Source: Diadophis punctatus similis (Eukaryota; Chordata; Lepidosauria; Squamata; Dipsadidae). From it: DNA of 64,000 nucleotides. The stretch is taken from contig JALIGW010000010.1 of NCBI GenBank assembly GCA_023053685.1, forward strand, positions 15,532,919 through 15,596,918. Direction: 5' to 3'. Below, piece by piece: positions 46,396-56,484 of the stretch. The notes under the pieces are model-generated. The model was given only the letters and a program-made list of their open reading frames with translations. It did no database searches and was not told the DNA's origin. The stretch's first letter is position 1. Every line of letters begins with the position of its first letter. The translations under genes were made by a program, and so were the position numbers.

Positions 46396-46857
46396 AGGAC
46401 TGGACTGGACTGGATTACAATTATGTGGCCTCAAGTAAGTGCCTGATCTGGATAGAAAACAAGCAACATTCTATGTTAATACTACAGTTTAATGCCAGAT
46501 TTTACATACTGTAGGTCCATTTAATCTACAATCAAAAATCTATAATAGGCAGCCATTTCTATTTACTATCCTGGAAATTTACTTCTGCTGTTAGATCTTG
46601 TATTATCATGTTATTTATGCTATTGTATTTTTATTATTAGTTGAATAATAAAAATACAATAGTATAAATAGCTTTTCTGCCTGGAAAAGCAATTTTCTAT
46701 TAAACAATGGGGTATAAATTTAGAAATAAAAAGTTTAATGGAGTATGAAGAATAAGTAATAAATGTTTGCCAGTAATATCTGGTAGAGGAGATAGGAAAA
46801 TGATTATAGTAAAGAACTGTGGAAAGATGGAAGAGAAGAGGAAAAATGCATCTTGAG
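46396..46857. other. AT-rich DNA between two hAT pieces
   Basis: Nothing recognised apart from a short GGACT repeat near 46398-46412. Confidence 0.4.
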
Positions 46858-46973
46858 CCTGTGTCAAATGCCCACCATGGCCACACCCACCCCGGCCACA
46901 CAACACCACACACACACACACCGGCCCTCCGAGGTCAAACGCAACCCTGATGCGGCCCTCAATCAGAGGTGGG
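46858..46973 (+). mobile_element. hAT MITE right part
   Basis: Contains GAGGTCAAACGCAACCCTGATGC..CCTCAAT, matching 11440-11474 before the right terminus, and a short (CA)n (46909-46920). The terminal bases are missing where the next hAT begins. Confidence 0.6.
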
Positions 46974-47265
46974 TTCCTCCCGGTTTGGACCAGTTCTTTA
47001 GAACCGGTAGCAGGAATTTCCCCCTGCTCGCCAAACCGGGAGCGATGGCCGGCTGGTCATGCCCCCAAACTTTCTCTCTTGGAGGTGCCATAGCAGCTGC
47101 CATCTTGTTTTTTGCTTCTGCACACACACAAAAGCTGTTTTTTGCTTCTGCGCAGAAGCTGAGTTTTCAGCACTGCGCATGTACATGCACGTGCGAAGCA
47201 TGCGTGCACCCACACGGCATGGGAGGAAGCAAACCAGCAGCGAGGTAAGTTAGAACCCACCCCTG
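46974..47265. mobile_element. hAT MITE (CAGAGGTGGGTTCC family)
   Basis: CAGAGGTGGGTTCCTCCC at 46974 and TTAGAACCCACCCCTG at 47265 are inverted ends like those at 28576. Flanks CCCTCAAT and CATCCAAT share only part of an 8 bp duplication. Confidence 0.75.
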
Positions 47266-48116
47266 CATCCAATCCAATCCACTTCCTCAGTACAAAAATA
47301 CTCATTCAAGCATTATTGACAGCTAATGTTGTCTTCCTGAATACATCCAGTTTTGTGTTCTGGGAAGTTGATTCTATATTAGAAATTATCTTAATCTGCC
47401 AGAAATGTTTTCATAATATTCAGTTGGAATCTGCCTTCCTGAAATTTAAATCCATTATGGCATATCCTGCACTGTGGAATAGATCTTTACCTTCCTCTAT
47501 ATAACATATTTTCAAATATTTTAGACATGTATCATAAACCCTTCAGTATTTATTCTGAAAGCTTAAACAGTTTAAATTTCTTCATTTTCTCTTCACAGGA
47601 CAGCTTCTAATATCACGCTCATTATTGGTTTTCTCTGGTGCTGTTCGAGTTTGCCTGAATTTCTTCTTTAAAATTTTTCAGGCTTTTTATTTAATTATTT
47701 ACAGGTTGCCCACTTCATATGAACACTGTACAATTTCTACTCATCATTCTCAATATACACAAAAACAATCCAAGCTAAGGTAAATAACTGAGCAGTCCAT
47801 GAACCATTAGCAATAGTCTTGGAGGAATATGAATAATTGATCCCAGTGTATATTATACAATGCATTTGATGCTTAATTCTAAAATCCAAAACCTAGTCTC
47901 TTTCTTCAATGAACCTAGAATAAGCAAATCATTCTGGGATTTGTGATACTTGTAGCCAACCCTGAATGGATTGAAATAATTTATGGAATACAATTGTTGC
48001 ACTGCACTTTAAACAAGACCTAAACATGTTTCTGTACATTTTTCTACAGTATCAGTCTGAAACTCTGTTCCTCACCTTTTAATCTGCTCTTCAGTTTCCT
48101 CATAGAGAAAACATAC
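47266..48116. other. AT-rich intronic DNA
   Basis: No repeat, gene or RNA recognised. This appears to be unoccupied intron between insertions. Confidence 0.5.
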
Positions 48117-48117
48117 T

Positions 48118-48240
48118 TTCTCCATAGTGGGTGGAGCTAGCCGCCAAGATTGGGTATTGGCACAGTCTTCTAGCCAATTATGACTGAGTCTGGAAAAGTA
48201 TAAAAGGTGGCTCTAGGCCTAGATTCCCCCTCTTTTGACT
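48118..48240 (+). repeat. DIRS copy 3 left inverted terminal repeat
   Basis: 48125-48240 is the reverse complement of 57878-57990 with about one mismatch. The outer edge TTCTCCATAGTGGGTGGAGC differs from the right end and is instead complementary to the internal region at 57567-57603. Confidence 0.93.
48170..48206 (+). promoter_or_regulatory. CCAAT plus TATA core promoter in the terminal repeat
   Basis: TAGCCAATTATGAC (about 48170) and TATAAAAG (48199-48206) lie in the terminal repeat facing inward. The right repeat carries the same pair in inverted orientation (CTTTTATA at 57910-57917), so both ends may drive inward transcription. Confidence 0.6.
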
Positions 48241-48371
48241 CAGTCACAGCCATTGACTAAGTGCCTTTTTCATCATCTATCTTCCATTAATAATTGTAAG
48301 TTTTTGGACTTCCGGTTTGGATCGCGCCATCGCCGACGTCCCTTCGTCGGGCGCCTTTCCGATCCTCGTAA

Positions 48372-48402
48372 AAAGCCGCCAGAACAGCTGTCTGGCGGCT
48401 TT
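48372..48402 (+). other. Perfect hairpin in the L1 5' UTR
   Basis: AAAGCCGCCAGA and TCTGGCGGCTTT pair over 12 bp around a 7-base loop (ACAGCTG). A weaker GACG/CGTC stem lies just upstream (48335-48348). Confidence 0.85.
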
Positions 48403-48973
48403 GAAATCTCTTCCCCGGGCAAAGGGGAGAGATGAGAGCCTGACAGGTGGGGTAGAGCCCCCCCAGCGCCCTAGGAGCCATCTAGGGGCGTGAAGGGAGA
48501 GCTCCCCATGCAGCCTGTCTCCAGCTCCGAGAATCAGGAAACCTCCGCTTTTGCGGAGCTAGATGTCATGACCGGCCGCTGCTTCCAGAATGGAATTTAC
48601 AACCACTTTTGATTTATAGAAGCAGACAGAGAGAAACAGGCGTGAGATGGGCAAGTACTGAAACCTCTTTTTTCTTTTTTTTCAACTCCTGGGCAAGCTT
48701 TCACTTCGGCAAGGAAACAAAGGAAACAAAGTAACAATATGGCGATTGAGAAGTGAAAGTGACTTTCGTTTTCCCAGAGGCTTTTTTTTTCTTATGGAAA
48801 CTTTTGACTTGGAAAAATGGCTTTTCTTTCTCTGTCTCCTAACCCTGGATTAAAGTTATAATTGAAAGATTTTTAATAATAAAAGACTACCTGGTTTTGA
48901 AATTGGAAAGAACTTTAATTAGGCATCTGGCTTTTTTTTTTCCTTTTTCTTTGTACTCTTTTGAAACACCATA

Positions 48974-50044
48974 ATGGCTTCAAAATCTGGAAAGATTGTT
49001 TTGAGTAAAAGAAATGACTATCCCTCTGGATATATTTCTAAAACGCAACTTAATACTGAGTTAACACCTCCACAGCCTTTGACACCTGAAAGTTTATTAA
49101 ATAATTTAAAGATTATGAAACATGAACTGACTTTGGAATTTAATCAGAAAATTAGTGAGATAGACAAAAAAATGCAGGCTGCTTTGAAGAATATGAATCA
49201 ACAACTCAGGCTGGACGTGTTAGAGGTTTGCAAAGGTTTAGCAACAAATATTGAAGTTTTGGCAGAACGTATTGAAACAAATAAACAAGCTTTGGCAACC
49301 TCGGTGAAATATATAGATAAAATTCAAAATGACATTGCAAATTTTGAAACAGAGGTGTTGATGACACAGTTCAGATCGATGGAAGTTGCTATAAGGGTCA
49401 GAGGTTTGAAGGAGGGATTATATGAAGATTTAAAAGGAAGGATGGTTGATGCATTGGATCAGGTGTTTGGAATCTCTAAAGTGGAATTGGCTACACAAAT
49501 CGACAAGATATACAGAATCAATTCGTGGTATGCTAAACAAAAACATTTACCAAGGGACATTGTCATATATTTTACTACAAGAGCTCTACGGAATAGAATT
49601 ATACAGGCAACGTTCAACAATAATCTCAAGGTGAATGGTCAGGAATTAAAGATTTGGAAAGAAATCCCCTCTAAAATGCTTAAAGCCAGAAAAAGCTACA
49701 CTTTTTTGATTGATGAATTCAAAAGATTAAATTTACAATATAAATGGGAAGCGCCAGTAGGAGTAGCAGTGAAATTTTCTGGAAAAAGATATCGGCTTAA
49801 TACGATAAAAAAAGCTACTGAATTTTATGTCAATGTCTTAAAGGCTGATATATCTAAAATTCCAGAGGAAGGATGTATGAAAATAAAAGAGGAGGAGGAG
49901 GGGAAGCCATCCCTGTTGGATCAAAAGGAAACAGATTTAAAAAACCAAAAGGAGTGCCAGAGCCAGACAGTCGGGGAAAAGGAGATGGAGGATCGGGACC
50001 AGATGGGAGACGAGTTGATAAATTCAAAATCATTGAGTTATTAA
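48974..50044 (+). CDS. L1 ORF1 protein (RNA-binding chaperone), intact
   Basis: 356 codons, ATG to TAA without interruption. Residues 1-40 are a basic/Ser-Thr N-terminus. About 41-135 form a coiled coil (Leu-x-x-Glu-Phe-Asn-Gln-Lys-Ile-Ser-Glu-Ile-Asp-Lys-Lys heptads), the trimerisation region of ORF1p. About 136-190 fit the RRM (Val-Ala-Ile-Arg-Val-Arg-Gly-Leu-Lys-Glu-Gly). About 192-290 form the C-terminal domain, with Pro-Arg-Asp-Ile-Val-Ile-Tyr-Phe and Ala-Arg-Lys-Ser-Tyr-Thr. 291-356 are acidic and Lys-rich. ORF1p binds L1 RNA as a trimer and acts as a nucleic-acid chaperone. No ORF2 follows, so mobility would depend on another L1. The ORF is far better preserved than the ORF1 of L1-A and may be recent. 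Expression is unknown. Confidence 0.92.
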   Translation: MASKSGKIVLSKRNDYPSGYISKTQLNTELTPPQPLTPESLLNNLKIMKHELTLEFNQKISEIDKKMQAALKNMNQQLRLDVLEVCKGLATNIEVLAERIETNKQALATSVKYIDKIQNDIANFETEVLMTQFRSMEVAIRVRGLKEGLYEDLKGRMVDALDQVFGISKVELATQIDKIYRINSWYAKQKHLPRDIVIYFTTRALRNRIIQATFNNNLKVNGQELKIWKEIPSKMLKARKSYTFLIDEFKRLNLQYKWEAPVGVAVKFSGKRYRLNTIKKATEFYVNVLKADISKIPEEGCMKIKEEEEGKPSLLDQKETDLKNQKECQSQTVGEKEMEDRDQMGDELINSKSLSY

Positions 50045-50872
50045 AAGATGCAACTATCAAGATACAAAAAGATGTGGTGTTGAAATATATTGGATGGATA
50101 GAGACTAATATGATTGTACTTTTCCTTTTCTCTTCCCTATTTAATGATTACCTATGTAATATTTAGTTAAGTTTTATATAACTTTGAGGCTATTTTTAAT
50201 GTTAATAATATTAGATATATACAATTTGTTGAAGATCTGTTTTTCTTTTTTTTAAGACTTTAAAGATTTTTTGTTTTTTGAAGTTAATAAGTTAATGTAG
50301 AATAATATTATGTTATTAATATTATGATGAAATTTAATGTTTAATGATTACTTATGTAATATTTAGATAAGTTTTATTTATCTTTGAGGTTATTTTTAAT
50401 GATAATAATATCAGTTTAAGATTTTTGTATTTTATATTTAGCTATTTATATAATATTTACTTAGTATAAGGTAGAGGATTGAAGGGAGGAGGAAGGAGGT
50501 TTGTTTGTTTATTTTTTTCTCCTTTTTTCTCTCTATTTTATTTTAGTTATGTTTTTCTTGTATTATTAAAGAGATTTTTCTTTCTTTTTTTTCTTTTCCT
50601 TTTTGTATCTTTATTATTGTATACATAGACGATATATTATTAGTGTATAATTTGGAGTTGAAGCTTTTAAAAAATAATGTTCCTTTTTTTTATTAACAAT
50701 TTAAATTTATTGAATCGATATTATGCCCTGTATTATCTCTGGGAAGTCCGGGGGGAGGGGGGAGGGAAGGGGGTGGGTTAGGGGGGAGAAAAAAATAAAA
50801 TGTTTGTACTTTATATTTAATATTTAGCTACTATCTATGTAATTTTGTACTAATAAAACTTTTTGAAAAAAA
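50045..50872 (+). other. 3' UTR of the ORF1-only L1
   Basis: AT-rich with a GGGG-rich purine tract (50743-50790, at least five runs of three or more G) near the end, like the polypurine tract of mammalian L1 3' UTRs. No RT, endonuclease or Cys-rich sequence is present. Confidence 0.8.
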
Positions 50873-51314
50873 AATAATTGTAAGTTTTTGGTTCTATTCA
50901 GAATTATTATTATTATTATTATTTTTTATCCTTTCCCTTTCGAGCTCCTCAGGCCACCCTTTTCTATATGGCTATACCTGGGTGAAGCAGTTGGCCGCAA
51001 GTCTGACTGCTGCTCGCCCCTCCAGCCGAAGGCCCAGCAAGATTTTTGTTTTTTCTTTTTCTCCATACATTAATTTCCGGCTGTGGAGGGAGTGGGAAAG
51101 GGCCCCCTTATCACCACAGGGGCAGCGGTGACCTCACCGCACATCTGGGCGTGGAGCGAGGCTTGTATTTTTCTTTTTCTGTCTCCTTGCCAGACACCAA
51201 GGGCCAACCTGACAGGTGAAGGCCTCTAACGTTGGTTTTCACAGCTGCTAGCCTGCCTGGGAGAGCCGAGGGGCCGAGGGGCAGAGCATGCTGCCAGATT
51301 AAATTTTTGGGTGC

Positions 51315-51740
51315 CTTGGCATCTGGCCGGTCCAGTGCAAGCGGTCCGAGCCACTAACGAGCCTTCTGATCCCCAGCTGACTCTCAAAGATCAAGGGATC
51401 GGAAGCGCCGAAGACCTCGCTCGCAGCCAGGCCGGATTCGCGCAAGCCATCCGGACCGTTTTTGATGCTGCCTATAAACAGCTGTTTCGGCCTTGGCTGG
51501 GTTCGCGCAAGCCGCCCACGCCACATTTAACTCGCTTGCAGATCGGCCGGATTCGCGCAAGCCATCCAGACAATTTTTGATGCTGCCGATAAACAGCTGA
51601 TTGTAACCTTGGCCAGACTTGCGCAAGCGGTCAATGCCTCAAATAGCCTCTGAACACCAGCTGCTGTGCCCGAGAAGCTGACAGACAATTTGGCCAGACT
51701 TGCGCAAGCGGTCAGCGCCCAGCCAAGCCTCCAAACGTCA
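51315..51740 (+). repeat. Degenerate tandem repeat in the DIRS leader
   Basis: A core of (T/C)GCGCAAGC(C/G)(A/G)TC recurs near 51440, 51505, 51551, 51620 and 51692, with a related GTGCAAGCGGTC at 51337. TTTTTGATGCTGCC-ATAAACAGCTG is shared by two units. Spacing is irregular (45-110 bp). Confidence 0.75.
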
Positions 51741-51990
51741 ACTGGAGACCTTCAAAGAGCTGAAAGCAATATTTTTGCTGGTTCCTTTTTTGCTCCCTGT
51801 CTTGTGCCTGCTTGCAGAGGAAGCTGGCAATCTGGGTGCTGCTTGTTGAGGGCTTGTTCCCTCTTTTTTTGCTTGAAACTTCAGAAATCAGTCAGTCTGC
51901 TCCAGGGGACTCAGAAACTGACAGCTAGTGGCTAGGCCTTAGCAGACTCCTTTCTCCTCGGCTGGAACTAATTGCCTCAGGAGACAGTCA

Positions 51991-52530
51991 GCCATTTTAG
52001 GAGTGCCTCGTGGATGGCCGCCATTTTGAATTACACAGGACCGCCCACTTCAAAAAATTTTCTCTTTTCTTTTGAGGCCTCCTTTATTTAACTTGCCTTC
52101 TGTGCAATGGCTGACAAGAGCCAGCAATCTGGCAAGGCTCCTTTGATCCAAGGCCCTGTCGGTACCTGTCTCTAGTGCCTGGGCCGTCTGCTTCCATTTG
52201 AGCTCCTCTGCATTGCTCGGCTTGTCTTCAGCCTGGTAAGTGTGCAGGCAGTCTTTGAGAGTGCCGGTGGCCATCTTGAAGTCTCCCACAGGGTGGCAGC
52301 CATTTTGATTGCCCTCAGAATTGAAGGCACTAAGGGCGTGGCCTTTTTGTTTCAAATACCAAAAGTGGGCAGAGACCATATTGAAGCCACATCAAGGGTG
52401 GTGGCCATTTTGGATGCCCTTTCTTGCCGGTGGCCATTTTTAAAGCCTAGTATGGGCATTGGCCATTTTGAAAGACCAACTAAGGGCAACTGCCATCTTG
52501 TTGACCTCATTTAAGGGCGGTGGCCATTTT
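51991..52530 (+). promoter_or_regulatory. Cluster of about nine YY1-like GCCATNTT motifs
   Basis: Motifs at about 51991, 52018 (GGCCGCCATTTTGAA), 52269, 52297, 52403, 52432, 52461, 52491 and 52522, all in the same orientation. They match the YY1 core in reverse (GCCATNTT). They could also be units of a decayed repeat. Confidence 0.5.
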
Positions 52531-52867
52531 AAGTGACTGTTTGGACCTACTAATTTACCCAGGCCTTTCTGAGGCCTACCTTGTTGACAGAGGCCTTAGA
52601 TAAATATGGATAGTGTTATTCTAATTGAGCTGACAAAAATTCAGACTAGCTGCCTGTAGGTCTGCCTCAGGAGTACCTGAAGATTCTATCTATATTTTAA
52701 AAATGGCTTGAACAAGGGCTTTCAGCAGAATTTAGAAGTAGTAAGCTACAGATCTCACATAAAAGGAACAAATGAGCCTAGTGAGTAACTCCAGTAACAG
52801 TTTAAAACCAAGCTTTTTTTTCTGGAGTCTGTGAGCCCAGCATAACTGGAACTATATACAATGTATA

Positions 52868-53855
52868 TAAGGTGACCAGACATCCCGCTTTTGGCGGGAC
52901 AGACCCGATTTTAACCCAATTGTCCCGCGTCCCACATCGTTTCAAAAAAGTCCCGCTTTTTTGAAACGACGCCTTCTGACCGGATGTCTCCCACACAAAA
53001 ATCTGCGGCCGGTGTAAAAAAAAAATCAGAGCCGCCCGCACCTTTTTTCCTCTCTTCTTCTCCCCAGGGTGATTCCCAGCAACGTCCAGGGACTCTTTCA
53101 GCAGCCGAGCCAGGCCCCGCCCAGCTTCCTCCCCGCCTCCCGCATGTCATTCACTCTTTGAATCTCGCCCCCCCTGGCAGAGAGCAGAGACAGGCTGGCC
53201 TGGCTCCGGCTCCTTTCCTCCCCAGGAATCCTTTCCCGGGTCTGCCACACGGGGGGAAGGAGCGGAGGCGTGGGGCACCCGCCGGACGCCGCCCCGGAGA
53301 GAAGACCAGGCCCGGCTGGCAAGGGCCAGGAAGGATTTTTCCCGCGCCGTCAGCCAGCTTTTCCTCCAGGCCAGACGCAGCAGAGGCTGCAGCTTTGTGC
53401 ACCACCACCCCTTCATCGCAGCCTTTACCAATGCCATGGCCGGGGCCGGGGCTCATCTCTGCTGCGTCTGGGCCGGGTCTTCTCTCTGGGGCGGCGTCCG
53501 GTGGGTGCCCCATGCCTCCGCTCCTTCCCCCCGTGTGGCAGACCCGGGAAAGGATTCCTGGGGAGGAAAGGAGCCGGAGCCAGGCCAGCCTGTCTCTGCT
53601 CTTTGCTGGGGGGAGCCGCTTCTTGGGAGCGATCTTGCGTCACTTGCCAGCCAGCCAGCCCAAGCTACTGCCGGCTCCCGAAGGGGAGGCGGGAGGCGAG
53701 GAAAAGCCTCCCGCCTCCCCCCCACCCACCTGGACGCCGACATTAGCATCTTTTGCCTTCTGCGCATGCGCAGAGGGCAAAACTCAAATGATGGCGTCCA
53801 GGCGGCCCCGCCCCCCGCCAATGTCCCGCTAAAAAAAAAAAATCTGGTCACATTA
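52868..53855. mobile_element. hAT-like element with 8 bp duplication and large palindrome
   Basis: AATGTATA occurs at 52860-52867 and 53856-53863. Ends TAAGGTGACCAGA and TCTGGTCACATTA are inverted repeats (12 of 13). The interior is CpG-rich. 53165-53312 is the reverse complement of about 53470-53620. No transposase; long Pro/Arg-rich open frames here are by-products of GC content. Confidence 0.92.
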
Positions 53856-53863
53856 AATGTATA

Positions 53864-54455
53864 TAACTATATACAAACTATCAATTTTTTCCAGTATTTG
53901 AAAGTATCAGTTTTTCATGAACTGAACTTTAAGACAAAGAGACCATGATTTGTAAATTGGAGTTGATTTTAAAATGATGCCTTTTACAAAGGATATTGCC
54001 CCATCCAGAGTACTCTGCCCTACTCATTCCTACTTAGCATCCCCCAGGAAGGATGCCAGGGAATTCTCATTAGCTCCCTCTGGCATTTGGAACCAGACAG
54101 CCCCACACTCCAGACAGCTCCACCCACAAGCCAAAATCAACTTACTGCTCAATCAGCAGCAGCTCAAGCGGATGTCCAAGCTAGGTCAATGGAGTCCATG
54201 GTGGTGATGCACCGGATGGCCTGGCTTTGCAGCTGGCCAATTGACATGCGGTACAGGTGGAAATTAGCCTCTGCCCCGATCACCGGGCAGTCCTTGTTTG
54301 GTGAGGCCCAGAATCCCATCCTGCTTGAGACTAAGGACAAGCGCAAGGTCCTTCCCTCAGCCACCCGGAAAGCCTCTTTCCGTGCCACCCCCTTACCAAG
54401 GAGGGCTTCCAGGGGGGCCTTCCAGTCTTCCAATAGACATCAGGGTAACTACTAG
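53864..54455 (+). pseudogene. DIRS copy 3 ORF1 C-terminal remnant
   Basis: The frame 54087-54455 contains His-Arg-Met-Ala-Trp-Leu-Cys-Ser-Trp-Pro and Lys-Asp-Lys-Arg-Lys-Val-Leu-Pro, aligned with copies 1 and 2. It ends with an Arg-rich, Ser-rich stretch. The N-terminal two-thirds of ORF1 are not recognisable between the hAT and 54087. Probably deleted or heavily decayed. Structural/nucleic-acid-binding protein in intact elements. Confidence 0.7.
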
Positions 54456-54746
54456 GGACAGTATCAGGGGCATAGCCAAGGGCAATGCAGTTCCCATCAG
54501 AGATTCTCTTCGGGCCAACCCTTCAGGGGTAACCAATTCATACGGCCCTTTAGAGGGGCCGGTGGTCGCCCTTTCCACCAGAACAAGTAACCTCCGGCCG
54601 ATCCTCCCACAGGGGGTCGCCTGGCTCCCTATGCCAGTGGATGGGAGGAAATCACCAATGATGCATGGGTTTGTGAGACCCTGGCTTCAGCGCTCTCACT
54701 TGAATTCATTTCCATCCCACCTCCCGAGGTTCTTCTCCGCTGCCCC

Positions 54747-56484
54747 TTGTCATCAAATTCTGCAAAACGGGTCCTCATGAATCAGGCCATCCAGCACATC
54801 CTGGACATTCGAGTTATCCACCAGGTGCCTGAGGACCAACAGGGGCAGGGCTTCTACTCCATGTTGTTTGTAGTGCCCAAATCCTCGGGAGGATGGAGAG
54901 CCATTTTGGACCTCAAGTGTCTCAACAGGTATGTCATCCATTAAAAAAAATTTTTTTTTCAAAATGCACACCCTGAAATCAACTCTGGCAAGTGCTCGTA
55001 AGGGAATCTACTCACATCCATAGATCTCTTGGAGGATTACCTCCACATCCCAATTCGGCCATCTCACTGCCAATACTTACGGTTTTGCTATGCAGGGGTG
55101 CATTATGAATATGGGGCGTTCCACTTGGCCTGTCCTCAGCGCCAAGGGTCTTCACCAAGGTCCTGGCAGCCTTGACCGCTCACTCAGATCCATTTCCATC
55201 AGGATCCAGTGCTATCTGGACGATATTCTCATCTCCTCAGCCTCCCCTTCTCAGGCTGAGAGAGATGTCCAGGTAGTGCTTAACACGCTGGAACTCCATG
55301 GCTTCTTGGTCAACCGATCCAAGAGTCAGCTTGTCCCCGCCACCAGAATTGTCCATCTGGGTGCAATCATTGATTCCCTGGGGTGTAAGGTGTACCTGTC
55401 CCAGGATCGGAGAGACAGTCTATTGGCTTTAACCCAGCAAGTTCTGAGGCAAAACTCAGCTCCACTGAATTTGCTGTCCTCCCTCCTGGGCAAGATGATT
55501 TCGGCCATTCACATTGTCCCATGGGCTCACTTACACTCCAGAGACCTCCAATGGCTCCTTCCCTATCAGTGTCAGGGAAGGGCCCATTCCCCAGTCAAAG
55601 TGAGACTCCAGCCCTCAGTCAGGAAGTCTCTGATTTGGTGGACCACCTCTGCTGTCCACAGGGGCACCTGCTTCCTTCCCCCAAGACAAATCTTAGTCAC
55701 CACCGATGACAGCCTATCGGGTTGGGGGGCACACGCGGAAGCACAGGTGGCACAGGGCACATGGTCGTTAACTGAGACAACTCTAAGCATAAACGTTTTG
55801 GAGCTACGGGCTGTGTTCCTTGCTCTGCAGCAGTTCAGACCTCTTGTGGAGAACTCTCATGTCATGATACTTACTGACAATGTGGCCACCAAGGTCCACA
55901 TAAACAGACAGGGTGGGACCATGTCAGGACAGCTCATGTCAGAGGCCATGTGGTTGGGGCTATGGGCAGAACAATACCTATTGTCTCTTTCTGCTGAACA
56001 CATCTCTGGGGTAAGCAACGTCAGGGCAGACTGGCTCAGCCGGAACCAGATAGACCACTCAGAGTGGAGCTTACACCCAGACCTTTTCCACCAACTTGTG
56101 GGTCAATTCGGTCAACCTGTGATGGACCTTTTTGCCACCCCGGGGAATGCCCAGCTGCCCAGGTTTCTGTCCCAGTATCAAACTCAGGGGGCGGAAGGGG
56201 TGGACGCCCTCTGCTGCACCTGGCCTCAGGGGTTGCTTTACGCTTTTCCCCCCATCCCCATCATTCCGCAGGTCATCCGGAAACTCCTGGAAGAAAGAGC
56301 TGAGGTGGTACTTCTGGCACCCGACTGGCCAAGGAGAACCTGGTATGCCGACCTGGTCTCCTTGTCGGTCTCACCCCCTTGGAGGATCCCTCCGACAGAG
56401 TGGTCACTGCTCCAGGGGTCAGTGCAGCATCCAGAGCCGCACTGGTTGCAACTGACCGCCTGGCACTTGAGCGGCTCACTCTGA
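54747..56484 (+). pseudogene. DIRS copy 3 RT-RNase H-methyltransferase
   Basis: 54747-54944 encodes the first RT blocks (Val-Pro-Glu-Asp-Gln, Ser-Gly-Gly-Trp-Arg-Ala-Ile-Leu-Asp-Leu-Lys). Stops and shifts from 54945 to 55090 remove the Asp-Leu-Thr-Glu-Ala-Tyr region. From 55090 a 464-codon frame is open. It holds Tyr-Leu-Asp-Asp (residues 42-45), RNase H acidic residues Asp206, Glu238, Asp263 and Asp314, and a methyltransferase-like domain at about 345-425. Its motifs there are Met-Asp-Leu-Phe-Ala-Thr and Tyr-Ala-Phe-Pro-Pro. The end overlaps the recombinase frame by 106 bp, the usual DIRS arrangement. One disrupted 150 bp stretch separates it from a full protein. Confidence 0.9.

Larger units (their letters stand above)
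48308..50872 (+). mobile_element. ORF1-only L1 (HAL1-like) with perfect 19 bp duplication
   Basis: AATAATTGTAAGTTTTTGG occurs at 48289-48307 and 50873-50891. The insert has a CpG-rich 5' UTR (48308-48973), an intact ORF1 (48974-50044), an 828 bp 3' UTR with a G-rich tract (50743-50790), a polyadenylation signal (AATAAAA near 50852) and a short A tail. ORF2 is absent. Because the 5' UTR is present, the missing ORF2 is not explained by ordinary 5' truncation. Confidence 0.93.
50892..52867 (+). promoter_or_regulatory. DIRS copy 3 5' leader
   Basis: Untranslated leader resuming after the L1 insertion. It starts with (ATT)n (50905-50930), then degenerate tandem units (51315-51740) and a cluster of GCCATTTT/GCCATCTT motifs (51991-52530). 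No credible ORF. Confidence 0.6.

Noticed and set aside
52984..53948. Long overlapping open frames (up to 282 codons), Pro/Arg/Gly-rich, on both strands
   Set aside because: They lie wholly inside the GC-rich palindromic hAT element, occur in several frames at once, and show no domain or splice context; they follow from base composition.
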